DNA of 62,269 nucleotides, from the NCBI GenBank assembly GCA_934574045.1, contig CAKTMK010000011.1:1-62269 (forward strand). The letters are read 5' to 3'. The stretch is from an uncultured Oscillibacter sp. Its GTDB lineage: Bacteria > Bacillota > Clostridia > Oscillospirales > Oscillospiraceae. The notes under the pieces were generated by a model. That model was not told the DNA's origin. It ran no database searches and saw only the letters and a list, made by a program, of their open reading frames with translations. Shown here piece by piece: positions 7,304 through 14,910 of this stretch (its first letter is position 1; each line of letters starts with the position of its first letter). The position numbers and the translations under genes were made by a program.

Positions 7304-7825
7304 TTGGCGTATTGGTTCTGGATCTTTTCCTTTTACAGCTGGGCCGGGTGCCTTCTGGAACGGGCTTACGCCCACCGGACCTCCGGCGAGGCCCACCCCG
7401 TCCGCCGGTGCATGCTGCTTCTGCCGCTGTGCCCGGTGTACGGTCTGAGCATGACGGCGCTGCTGACGCTGCCGCCGTCCATGCGGCAGGGGCTGTGGCT
7501 CCCGGTGGCGGGCGCGGCCGCCGCCACGTTCATGGAGTATTTTTACCACCTGCTCTGCCAGCGCCTTTTCGGCGTGCGCTTCTGGGACTATTCCGGCGTC
7601 CCCGGCAACGTGGAGGGGCGGGTCTGCGTCCCCTTCTCTCTGGCGTGGGGCGGGCTGTCCGCGCTGGCGGTGTGGATCATCCAGCCGCCGCTGGAGACGC
7701 TCATTGCCCGCGTTCCACCGGCCCTGACGCTGACGGCCCTGCTGATTTTCACCGCCGACGCGGTGTGCTCCGCCCGGCTCCTCGCCGTGACCCACAGCGT
7801 GTCCGCTCTGCGGGGCGGGGTGTGA
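7304..7825 (+). CDS. small integral membrane protein, putative ABC-transporter permease family (pfam06541-like)
   Basis: A 173-residue protein with about five hydrophobic segments and the motif FFYSWAGCLLER-like start (FSFYSWAGCLLERAYA), an ATFMEYFYHLLCQRLFGVRFWDYS segment, and NVEGRVCVPFSLAWG. These match a clostridial family annotated as putative ABC transporter permeases of type IV, but transport has not been shown. The start is TTG at 7304, supported by GGGAGG at 7289-7294. It lies alone between two genes on the opposite strand, so context adds little. Confidence 0.7.
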   Translation: MAYWFWIFSFYSWAGCLLERAYAHRTSGEAHPVRRCMLLLPLCPVYGLSMTALLTLPPSMRQGLWLPVAGAAAATFMEYFYHLLCQRLFGVRFWDYSGVPGNVEGRVCVPFSLAWGGLSALAVWIIQPPLETLIARVPPALTLTALLIFTADAVCSARLLAVTHSVSALRGGV

Positions 7826-7828
7826 CGC

Positions 7829-8767
7829 TCACGCCCCGCCGGGGAGCCGCTTTTCCAGCCACGCGGCCAGATCCTCCATCACCGCCTGGCGGCACGCGTC
7901 ATTGAGGATCTCATGCCGCGCGCCGGGATAGAGCTTGCGGCTCACGTCCCGGACGCCCGCCCGCTGAAAGCTGCGGTACGCCCGCTCCACGCCCTTGCCC
8001 CGCTCCCCCACCGGATCCTCCGACCCGGAGAGGAACAGGACGGGCGTGTTTTTGTTCATCTTCTCCACGTTTTTCTGCCGCGTGATAAAGGCGATGCCGT
8101 CCGCCATCTCCCGCAGCAGCCCCGCGCTGGGCGTCTCGCCGCACAGCGGGTCGGCGTTGTAGGCGTCCACCGCCGCCGGGTCGGACGCCACCCAGTCGAA
8201 ATCCGTCCGCGTCGGGGCGAAGGGCCGGTTGTACGCGCCGAAGAGCCGCCCCGCCAGCGCGGGGCTGGGGCTTCGCTCCCCGTGCCGCCGGATCTCCGCC
8301 GCCACTGCGGCGCGGCCCGCCGCGATCAGCGCCGGGGCGGGCTGGCCCGTCCCCATCAAAACCGCGCCGTCCACCGTTCCGGGAAAGCGGATGAGGTACG
8401 TCCGCGCCAGAAACGAACCCATGGAGTGGCCCAGCAGGAACCACGGCAGGCCCGGAAAGCGCGCGCCCTCCTCCCGCCGCAGGGCGTAAAGATCGTCCGC
8501 CGCCGTGTTCCAGCTCCCCGCCGGCCCGAAATAGAGCCGGGGCGCGCCCGGCGCGGCGGACGCGCCGTGGCCAAGATGGTCGTTCCCCACCACGGCGAAG
8601 CCCCGCCCGGTGAGAAACTCCGCCAGCGGCTCATAGCGCAGGATGTGCTCCGCCAGCCCGTGGGAGATCTGCAATACCGCCCGGGGCGGCTCCTCCGGCA
8701 GCCAGCGGACGGCGTGCAGCTGGGTCTTTTTGTCGCAGGATGGAAGCGTAAATTCCTCTTTCACCAT
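7829..8767 (-). CDS. alpha/beta hydrolase, lysophospholipase-like
   Basis: This 312-residue protein belongs to the serine aminopeptidase/monoglyceride-lipase (Hydrolase_4) group. The nucleophile elbow GHSMG is near residue 114, the acid is probably in SGSEDPVG near residue 245 and the histidine in YPGARHEILND near residue 282. The early HGLAEHILRYEPLAEFL and GNDHLGHGAS are typical of the family. No signal peptide is seen, so it is cytoplasmic. It is transcribed away from glpK, and a 9-bp inverted repeat lies between the two starts. The substrate is unknown; lysophospholipids or monoacylglycerols are the family norm. Confidence 0.85.
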   Translation of the reverse strand: MVKEEFTLPSCDKKTQLHAVRWLPEEPPRAVLQISHGLAEHILRYEPLAEFLTGRGFAVVGNDHLGHGASAAPGAPRLYFGPAGSWNTAADDLYALRREEGARFPGLPWFLLGHSMGSFLARTYLIRFPGTVDGAVLMGTGQPAPALIAAGRAAVAAEIRRHGERSPSPALAGRLFGAYNRPFAPTRTDFDWVASDPAAVDAYNADPLCGETPSAGLLREMADGIAFITRQKNVEKMNKNTPVLFLSGSEDPVGERGKGVERAYRSFQRAGVRDVSRKLYPGARHEILNDACRQAVMEDLAAWLEKRLPGGA

Positions 8768-8783
8768 AGCGGTCCTGCCTCCT

Positions 8784-8834
8784 GTGTGTTATACTTTTCA
8801 TTAAGATGCCCCGTTTTCAGACATGATAACACAC
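8784..8834. promoter_or_regulatory. inverted repeat between the divergent hydrolase and glpK genes
   Basis: GTGTGTTAT (8784-8792) and ATAACACAC (8826-8834) form a perfect 9-bp inverted repeat separated by 33 bp of low-GC DNA in the shared upstream region. It is placed like a regulator-binding pair or a DNA loop, but I know of no matching regulator. Confidence 0.4.
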
Positions 8835-8866
8835 CGCCGCAAAAATTTCCACAGGAGGTTTTCGTT

Positions 8867-10378
8867 ATGGAGCCTATCGTCGCCGCATTGGATCAGGGTA
8901 CCACCAGCTCCCGCGCGATCCTGTTCAACCGGGCAGGAGAGATCGTCTCCCGCGCCCAGCACCCCTTCCGCCAGATCTATCCCCAGCCCGGCTGGGTGGA
9001 GCACGACCCGCTGGACATCTGGCAGACGGAAAAGCGGGCGCTGGCCGAGGCGGTGGACGCCGCCCACATCGACCCCAAGGCCATCCGGGCCGTGGGCGTG
9101 ACCAACCAGCGGGAGACCGTGATCCTCTGGGACCGGCGCACCGGCCAGCCGGTGAGCAACGCCATCGTGTGGCAGTGCCGCCGGACGGCGGGCATCTGCG
9201 ACGAGCTGAAGGCGCAGGGCCTTGCCGGGACCGTGGCGGAAAAGACCGGCCTGCTGATCGACGCGTACTTCTCCGGCACAAAGCTCCGCTGGCTGCTGGA
9301 CAACGTTCCCGGCGCCCGGGCGCGGGCGGAGCGGGGCGAGCTGCTGTGCGGCACGGTGGACAGCTGGCTCATCTGGAACCTGACCGGCGGCGCGGTCCAC
9401 GTAACGGACGTTTCCAACGCCTCGCGCACCATGCTCTTCAACATCCACACGCTGGACTGGGACCCGGAGCTGTGCCGGGCGCTGAACGTGCCCATGCAGC
9501 TCCTACCCCGCCCGGTGGGGAACTCGGAGCAGTACGGCGTCATCGCGCCCAACATCCCGGGGCTGGAGGATCTGGCGGGCATCCCCATCTGCGGCAGCGC
9601 GGGCGACCAGCCGGCGGCGCTGTTCGGGCAGGGGTGCTTCCGGCCTGGGCAGGCGAAGAATACTTACGGCACCGGCTGCTTCACCCTGATGAATCTGGGG
9701 AACGCGCCGGTCCGGTCCAAGGCAGGGCTGGTCTCCAGCGTGGCGTGGCGCGTTGGGGCCGAAACGGTGTACGCGCTGGAGGGCAGCGTGTTCAACGCGG
9801 GCAGCGCCATCCAGTGGCTGCGGGATGAGCTGGGGCTGATCGGCAGCGCGCCGGAGTGCGACCGGCTGGCCCAGAGCGTGCCGGACAGCGGCGGCGTGCT
9901 GCTGGTCCCGGCGTTCACAGGGCTGGGCGCGCCCTATTGGGATATGTACGCCCGGGGAACGGTGGTGGGCCTGACCCGGGGCACGGGCCGGGCGCACCTG
10001 TGCCGGGCGGTGCTGGACTCCATCGCGTTTCAGGTGGCCGAGCTGGCGGCGGCCATGTCCGCCGACGCAGGACGTCCGCTGGAGGCATTGCGGGTGGACG
10101 GCGGCGCCTCCGTCAGCGACATCCTCATGCAGATCCAGGCGGATGTGCTGCGTCTGCCGGTGGACCGGCCCGCGCAGGTGGAGATCACCGCCTTCGGCGC
10201 GGCGGCGCTGGCGGGTCTTGCGGCGGGGGTGTGGTCCGGGCAGGATGAGCTGTCCGCCCTGCGGCGCAGCCAGCATGTGTTCCTCCCCCAGCGGGACGAG
10301 GATGCCTGCCGCGCGGACCTGCGCCAGTGGCGGCGGGCCGTGGACCGGGCGCGGAGCTGGGTGGAGCCGGAGGGCTGA
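8867..10378 (+). CDS. glpK: glycerol kinase GlpK
   Basis: GlpK phosphorylates glycerol to glycerol-3-phosphate with ATP. The 503-residue protein is full length for the FGGY family: phosphate loop DQGTTSSRAILF at residues 8-19, GVTNQRET near 82, WQCRRT, the glycerol site region SRTMLFNIHTLDWD, and GSAGDQPAALFGQGCF plus YGTGCFTLMNLG and LRVDGGAS toward the end. ACAGGAGG at 8850-8857 sets the ATG at 8867. No glpF or glpD is adjacent. Confidence 0.95.
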   Translation: MEPIVAALDQGTTSSRAILFNRAGEIVSRAQHPFRQIYPQPGWVEHDPLDIWQTEKRALAEAVDAAHIDPKAIRAVGVTNQRETVILWDRRTGQPVSNAIVWQCRRTAGICDELKAQGLAGTVAEKTGLLIDAYFSGTKLRWLLDNVPGARARAERGELLCGTVDSWLIWNLTGGAVHVTDVSNASRTMLFNIHTLDWDPELCRALNVPMQLLPRPVGNSEQYGVIAPNIPGLEDLAGIPICGSAGDQPAALFGQGCFRPGQAKNTYGTGCFTLMNLGNAPVRSKAGLVSSVAWRVGAETVYALEGSVFNAGSAIQWLRDELGLIGSAPECDRLAQSVPDSGGVLLVPAFTGLGAPYWDMYARGTVVGLTRGTGRAHLCRAVLDSIAFQVAELAAAMSADAGRPLEALRVDGGASVSDILMQIQADVLRLPVDRPAQVEITAFGAAALAGLAAGVWSGQDELSALRRSQHVFLPQRDEDACRADLRQWRRAVDRARSWVEPEG

Positions 10379-10451
10379 AGCGCCCGCTCCGGCCGCTTTT
10401 GAACAAACCGCATCGGGTTTGAAAACGAACTGTGAACTTTTGGAAAAACGG

Positions 10452-10480
10452 TTGCGTTTTGAAAACGGGCGGGTTATACT
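10452..10480 (+). promoter_or_regulatory. sigma-A type promoter for the zinc-ribbon gene
   Basis: TTGCGT (10452-10457), a 17-bp spacer and TATACT (10475-10480). It sits in an AT-richer stretch after glpK and 76 bases before the next start. Confidence 0.7.
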
Positions 10481-10556
10481 AAGGCCAACAGAAGCCGCCG
10501 GGGGCGGCGCACAGAGATACGGCGCGCAGGCGCAGGAGATGAAAGGGGATTTTACT

Positions 10557-10937
10557 ATGGCACTGGAATTTTTGAATGATCTGGGCGAAAAGGCGCAGGC
10601 CGTCGCCTCCGTCGCCGCCGACAAGGCCAAGGACGCCGTCGAGCTGGCGAAAATCAATATGGCCATCGCCGGTGAGCAGCGGGAGATGGATAAGAATTAT
10701 CGCACCATCGGCGAGTGGTACGTCAGCGAGTACAGCGGAGAGGTCCCGGCCGCGGTAAAGGATCTGGTGGACACGGTGCTGGCCTCCAAGGCCAAGATCG
10801 CCGAGCTGGAAGCCAGCAAGCCCGTCCGCGAGGAGCCTGCCGAGAAGGTGCAGACCGCCGAAAAGACCTGCCCCATCTGCGGCGCGGTGTCCGACAGCAA
10901 GTTCTGCCCCCACTGCGGCGCGCCCATGGGCGAGTAA
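10557..10937 (+). CDS. helical protein with a C-terminal zinc ribbon
   Basis: This 126-residue protein has a long charged helical part (about residues 5-85) rich in Ala, Lys and Glu, likely a coiled coil, then a linker and a zinc ribbon CPICGAVSDSKFCPHCGAPMG at the very end. The zinc-ribbon-after-coil design is common in small clostridial proteins of unknown role. AAAGGGGA precedes the ATG by about 8 bases. It has its own promoter and a GC-rich hairpin behind it, so it is monocistronic. No function can be given. Confidence 0.75.
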   Translation: MALEFLNDLGEKAQAVASVAADKAKDAVELAKINMAIAGEQREMDKNYRTIGEWYVSEYSGEVPAAVKDLVDTVLASKAKIAELEASKPVREEPAEKVQTAEKTCPICGAVSDSKFCPHCGAPMGE

Positions 10938-10952
10938 GCAGAAAACGATCCG

Positions 10953-10992
10953 CGCGGCGCGGCCCTATGGGCCGCGCCGCGCTTCGCGTTTC
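10953..10992 (+). terminator. GC-rich hairpin after the zinc-ribbon gene
   Basis: GCGCGGCGCGGCCC-TAT-GGGCCGCGCCGCGC followed by TTCGCGTTTCT. The stem is very stable but the T-tract is interrupted. It may also slow transcription of the converging acetyltransferase gene. Confidence 0.55.
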
Positions 10993-11012
10993 TCCCCTCT
11001 GCGGACGTCCCG

Positions 11013-11675
11013 TCAGCGCCGTGCTCCGGTTGGGGCGGAAAACAGGCAGAACAGGCCGCAGGGCGGACGGGAGCCGCACTCCCGCCCGCCCTTTCTCCGG
11101 TCTTGCAGAAACCTCTCGAACGAGTCCGCCGCAGTCTGAAGCGCCGTCAGGAATCGGTCCACGTGATAGCCGTCCGTGGCCGCGTGGTGGCAGGTCAGCG
11201 ACAGGGGCATCCACGTTTTCCCGTCCCGCTCATAGAGCTTTCCCGCCTCCACGGAGGGGAAATAGTACGCCTTGCTCTCGCAGGAGTGGGCCGCGAAGTG
11301 ACGGAACGAGACCCACGGCAGGCACGACACCGTATAGGCGTTGGGCGGCGGGAGCTGCCCCTCCTTTGCCAGAACGCCGTGATGACCGCCCCAGCGGGCC
11401 TTGTCGGCCAGATACGCTGCGTGGAACGCGGGGAATGAATCGTCGTACTCCGTCCACATCAGGGAAAAGGTCTTGTCGTCGTCGTGGAACGCGGCGTATA
11501 GCGGCGTGAGAACGTTGTAATACCCCAGCACGCCGTCCGTCTCCGCCGCCTTGAACTTCTGCTGCTCGCCCAGCGTCCTTGTCACCAGCCACAAATACGC
11601 TGGGAAAAAGCGGTATCCCGCCGCCTTCAGAACGGCCCGCAGGCGCGGATCGCGCCCAAATTTCATTTCAAGCAT
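11013..11675 (-). CDS. CAT-like acetyltransferase, N-terminally shortened
   Basis: The protein matches type-A chloramphenicol O-acetyltransferases over its core: YRFFPAYLWLVTR, FKAAETDGVLGYYNVLTPLYAAFH, FSLMWTEY, LPWVSFRHF and the catalytic motif CHHAATDGYHVDRF. Family members have about 30 more residues at the start, including the first strand, and stop soon after the catalytic helix. Here the first 30 are missing and a basic Cys-Gly-Arg tail of about 29 residues follows FERFLQ. The ATG at 11675 has only a weak GGAG upstream, and a strong inverted repeat lies 45 bp further up. It may be a decaying gene; drug resistance should not be assumed. Confidence 0.65.
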   Translation of the reverse strand: MLEMKFGRDPRLRAVLKAAGYRFFPAYLWLVTRTLGEQQKFKAAETDGVLGYYNVLTPLYAAFHDDDKTFSLMWTEYDDSFPAFHAAYLADKARWGGHHGVLAKEGQLPPPNAYTVSCLPWVSFRHFAAHSCESKAYYFPSVEAGKLYERDGKTWMPLSLTCHHAATDGYHVDRFLTALQTAADSFERFLQDRRKGGRECGSRPPCGLFCLFSAPTGARR

Positions 11676-11718
11676 ACGGCTCCGTCCGCCCGTTTGCAGC
11701 CGACGCTCCGTAGAGTGC

Positions 11719-11762
11719 GCGCATCCCCCCGCCCGGAAGCGCTTTCCGGGCGGGGGGATGCT
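11719..11762. terminator. strong inverted repeat between the CAT-like and TIGR04255 genes
   Basis: GCATCCCCCCGCCCGGAA and TTCCGGGCGGGGGGATGC form an 18-bp perfect stem around a short loop. It lies directly after the TIGR04255 gene, which reads leftward. No T-tract follows on that strand and only TTTGTG follows on the other, so its strength as a terminator is uncertain. Confidence 0.55.
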
Positions 11763-11777
11763 TTGTGCGTATTCGTC

Positions 11778-12569
11778 TTATTCCGGCTGCATGGCCTCGC
11801 GCAGCGCGTCGGTCACAGCGCCCTCGAACAGCTCCGTCGCGTGGGCGTGGAGCGTCTCCAGACCGGCGGCGGAGAGATTGCACGCCACCTGACCGCCCAT
11901 GGACAGGTCCATGTCCAAAATGAATTTCACCTCCGGGTCCTGCGGCGTGTTGGGACGGCTGCGCAGACGGCCCGGGCCGGCGTGGATCTTGGCGGCGCAG
12001 CTGGAATCCAGCTTGCACTGGAAGTCCACCGCGCTGTTGAGCACGTTCTCCGGCCGCACGTCCGGCTCGCCCAGCGCGCCCAGATACGCCGGGGCGATCA
12101 GCTCCGGCCACGGACGGCCCGCCAGCCCCAGCTTTTCGCGGGAGATGATGTTCACATACCGCAGGCCCACCCGCTCAAAATACGCGGGCTTGTAGATCCG
12201 GATGAACTCCGCCAGCGGCTTGTCCAGCTCGGCGGCGAACTCCTCCCACCCGGTATAGCGCAGGGTGGACAGGGCGATGAAGTTCTGGGTCAGGTTGAGC
12301 TTCCAGAGGTTGTCGGTAGAGATGAAGCGGTAATTTGTCACCGGCTTCTGCTGGCGGAGCTGGGGGTTCGGCCCGCCAAGGCCCGTAATCTGCGGGGGCG
12401 CGGCCTCCTCCGTGCGGGCGAACTGGGGGAAGTCCTCCCGGATGGCCTCCTGAAACTCCGCGGGGGCGTTGTCGTTGATGGTCAGGATCGCGGGGAAGCG
12501 AAGCTGGCAGATCACCTCATGGGCGGGGGCGTTGGCATAAGCCGTTCTGGGGTGTTTGGAAAACAGCAT
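11778..12569 (-). CDS. TIGR04255 family protein
   Basis: A 263-residue protein recognisable by its start YANAPAHEVICQLRFP and by YTGWEEFAAELDKPLAEFIRIY and PAYFERVGLRYVNII, the pattern of the sporadically distributed TIGR04255 family. Function is unknown; family members often sit in accessory regions, some near toxin-antitoxin or defence genes. It has no signal peptide or membrane segment. AAGGAG lies about 10 bases before the ATG, and a consensus promoter is further upstream, so it is transcribed alone. Confidence 0.75.
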   Translation of the reverse strand: MLFSKHPRTAYANAPAHEVICQLRFPAILTINDNAPAEFQEAIREDFPQFARTEEAAPPQITGLGGPNPQLRQQKPVTNYRFISTDNLWKLNLTQNFIALSTLRYTGWEEFAAELDKPLAEFIRIYKPAYFERVGLRYVNIISREKLGLAGRPWPELIAPAYLGALGEPDVRPENVLNSAVDFQCKLDSSCAAKIHAGPGRLRSRPNTPQDPEVKFILDMDLSMGGQVACNLSAAGLETLHAHATELFEGAVTDALREAMQPE

Positions 12570-12603
12570 GGCACAAAGGCTCCTTTTTCACGATATTGCC
12601 TTT

Positions 12604-12632
12604 ATCATAGCCCACCGGCGTGAAAAAGTCAA
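12604..12632 (-). promoter_or_regulatory. promoter of the TIGR04255 gene
   Basis: On the - strand: TTGACT (12632-12627), 17-bp spacer, TATGAT (12609-12604). The -35 end overlaps the last bases before the neighbouring SleB-type gene stop at 12633. Confidence 0.75.
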
Positions 12633-13430
12633 TCAAAGGTAAAACCGATGGCAGCCGATGGTGGTGTAATACGTCCGGTTGGCATTGATCCACGTTCCCG
12701 GCGAGAGGGCCGGCGCGTAAAAGTACATGCACGCGCCCACCGGCTCCGCGCCGGAGAGGGCCAGCTTCGCCGCCTGCACGGAGGAGTCCGCCGGGTCCAG
12801 ATAGACCGTTCCGTTGCTCACCGGCTCGAACTGCACACCGTCGTGCAGGTCGAACACCACCCCCCGCACCGTGTCGGGAAACTCGTCGGACGCCACCCGG
12901 TTAAGCACCACGTTTCCGACGGCCACCTGTCCCTCCAGCGGCTCGCCCTGGCTCTCGGCGCTGATGATCCGGGAGAGCCAGTACAGCTCCTCCGCGTCGT
13001 ACTCCGCCTCCGGCGAGGTCACCGCCGCGCCGCCCAGCGTGCCGTCCCACGCCACGCCCGCGCCGCACAGGTTGGCGGTGAGCCGCAGGGGAACGTAGGT
13101 CCGCCCGCCGCGCACCGTCACCCGGCCCGCGTACGGAATGCCGTTCACCGTGATGGAATCCGCCGCCGGGTCCGCCGTCAGCCGCATGGCGCCGGAGGAG
13201 GCCGCAGCCTGACGCTTCGCGCTGTCCCAGTGCAGCTCCCAGCCGCCGAAGGCGTCCAGCAGCGCCCGCAGCGGAACGTAGGTCACGCCGTTTTCCAGAT
13301 AGTTCACCGTCTCCAGCTCCGCGCCGTCCACCTGAACCGGGACCGTCCGCTCCGCGGCGGCGGCAGGGACGGCCGCAGACGCGGCCAGCGCCGCCGTCAG
13401 CAGGGCCGCCGCGAGTGTTCGTTTCATCAT
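12633..13430 (-). CDS. secreted cell-wall hydrolase, SleB type, with copper-amine-oxidase-like N-domain
   Basis: This 265-residue secreted protein has a signal peptide (basic start, then a run of Ala/Leu ending AAAAE near residue 25). A copper-amine-oxidase-like stalk domain follows (VDGAELETVNYLENGVTYVPLRALLDAFG and ITVNGIPYAGRVTVRGGRTYVPLRLTANL). The C-terminal Hydrolase_2 domain runs from about residue 145 (LSRIISAESQGEPLEGQVAVGNVVLNRV, the conserved catalytic Glu region). Relatives are spore-cortex lytic enzymes such as SleB/CwlJ, so it probably cuts peptidoglycan during germination or growth. The ATG of ATGATG at 13430 follows AAGGACGAC. The second ATG is equally possible. Confidence 0.87.
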   Translation of the reverse strand: MMKRTLAAALLTAALAASAAVPAAAAERTVPVQVDGAELETVNYLENGVTYVPLRALLDAFGGWELHWDSAKRQAAASSGAMRLTADPAADSITVNGIPYAGRVTVRGGRTYVPLRLTANLCGAGVAWDGTLGGAAVTSPEAEYDAEELYWLSRIISAESQGEPLEGQVAVGNVVLNRVASDEFPDTVRGVVFDLHDGVQFEPVSNGTVYLDPADSSVQAAKLALSGAEPVGACMYFYAPALSPGTWINANRTYYTTIGCHRFYL

Positions 13431-14148
13431 GTCGTCCTTTCTTTCCGTCCGGCCCCGGCGCACCGGGGCCTGCTTTTCTGTTCGTAAGGGGTCCCCCCAA
13501 CAGGATACCGGAACCGGCGGCGCGCCGCAAGGCGCAAAAGCTGGAAGCGCAGGGGCTTTCTGCCGCGCAGGGCGCGGCCCTCCCCGCCGCGGGAGCGCAG
13601 ACAGGTGCAGAACGTCCTATCCGCCGCGCAATTACAGGCCGGCGCGGGACGGCCATTTCTCCCCCCGCCCAGAGCGGCCAAAAAGCAAACGTGGAACGGC
13701 CTTTCCCCGTCGGCTCACGACAGGCGCGGGATCCCCGGCTCCCGTCAAGTACCCCCGCAAACAGACACGGGACGCCCCCCCGTGGTCAGACGGAGGACAG
13801 GCACGGGGCCGGTCAAAGCCCCAGCAGGTGACCCTTGCCGCAAAACCCCCCCGCCACGCAGCCCGCGGCGGGCGCGATGGCCGCCCCTCTCCCGCCCGCC
13901 TGCCCCGGCAGACGCAAAGCGGCCAACCGCCTCCCGGACCGCTCACAGATGGCCGCAAAACAGTTCCGTCCCTGCCGGTCAGCCGCGGCGGATATGAACG
14001 GCCCGCGAACAGACGCAGAACATCCCACATGGACAGGCAGGCGCAGGCAGGCAAAGAGCCGCCGCTCCCGCAGGAGCGGCGGCTCTTGACCGCAGTATTC
14101 AGCTCACGGAGCGCGTCCGCCGGGGCGCCGGGCCCGTCCGGAGCGCGT
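13431..14148. other. 718-bp gene-free stretch
   Basis: I see no believable gene. Frames exist on both strands because the GC is high, but none has family motifs, a good ribosome-binding site or a balanced composition. The stretch is rich in C-runs on the + strand and repeats short words such as GCAAA.CAGACAC and GCAGGCAGG, so it may be a degraded gene. The only clear structure is the perfect hairpin at 14054-14087. Confidence 0.5.
14054..14087. terminator. perfect hairpin downstream of the TauE operon
   Basis: AAGAGCCGCCGCTCC / GGAGCGGCGGCTCTT with a CGCA loop, 15 base pairs. It lies about 60 bp after the stop of the leftward TauE gene and probably ends that operon, although the T-tract is short. 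Confidence 0.65.
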
Positions 14149-14910
14149 TCAGCTCAGGAGGTTCATCAGCTCCCGGACGAAAAACACCGCCAGCACAATC
14201 AGGATCACCGGCTTGACGGATCTTGCGCCCTTGGCGGAGAACATTTTGGTCCCGGCGTAATTCCCGGCGATGCTGAAAAGCCCCGCCGTCACCCCCAGCG
14301 GCAGCAGCGCCGCGCCGTGGATCAGGTAGACCGTCAGCGCCGCCGCGTTGGTGGCGAGGTTGATGGCCTTGCTCACGCCGTTGGCCCGGCGCAGATCCAT
14401 GTGGGCCGCGCCGGTGAGGATCAGCAGCAGGAACGTCCCCGTCCCCGGGCCGTAAAACCCATCGTACACGCCGATGCCCAGAGACGCCGCCATGATGACC
14501 AGCGCGGTCCTGCGCGGAGGGTACGGCTCCTGGGGCTGCGTCTCCTGCAGCGCCTTGCCCCGCAGGACGTACACCGCCGTCAGCGGCAGGATCACCAGCA
14601 TCACCACGCGGAACACCCGGTCGTCCAGCATCAGCGCCAGCCGCGCCCCCAGCGTGGACCCGGCCAGCGCAAAGACCACTCCCGCCGCGGCCTCCCGCCA
14701 CGGGATAAAGCCGCTGCGGGCGTAGCGGAGCGTGGCAATGGACGTTCCCATGCAGGAGGAGACCTTGTTGGTGGCGATGGCGGTATGCACCGGCAGCCCA
14801 GCGATCAGATAGGCGGGCAGAGAGATCAGTCCGCCGCCGCCGGCGATGGCATCCACAAATCCCGCCAGAAACACCAGCGGACAGACGATAGCGAAGGAGA
14901 GCAGGGTCAT
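14149..14910 (-). CDS. TauE/SafE family sulfite/sulfonate exporter-like permease
   Basis: A 253-residue membrane protein with about eight hydrophobic segments. The repeated family signatures are FLAGFVDAIAGGGGLISLPAYL near the start with NKVSSCMGTSIATLRYARSG, and GIGVYDGFYGPGTGTFLLL with RANGVSKAINLATNAAAL in the second half. The family moves sulfur-containing anions or other organic acids. The ATG at 14910 overlaps the stop of the O-antigen ligase gene (ATGA) and has GGGAGGG upstream. The substrate here is unknown. Confidence 0.88.
   Translation of the reverse strand: MTLLSFAIVCPLVFLAGFVDAIAGGGGLISLPAYLIAGLPVHTAIATNKVSSCMGTSIATLRYARSGFIPWREAAAGVVFALAGSTLGARLALMLDDRVFRVVMLVILPLTAVYVLRGKALQETQPQEPYPPRRTALVIMAASLGIGVYDGFYGPGTGTFLLLILTGAAHMDLRRANGVSKAINLATNAAALTVYLIHGAALLPLGVTAGLFSIAGNYAGTKMFSAKGARSVKPVILIVLAVFFVRELMNLLS

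Noticed and set aside
7913..8866. A 318-codon upstream extension of glpK
   Set aside because: It is antisense to the hydrolase gene; GlpK starts at 8867 with a strong ribosome site and the family N-terminus.
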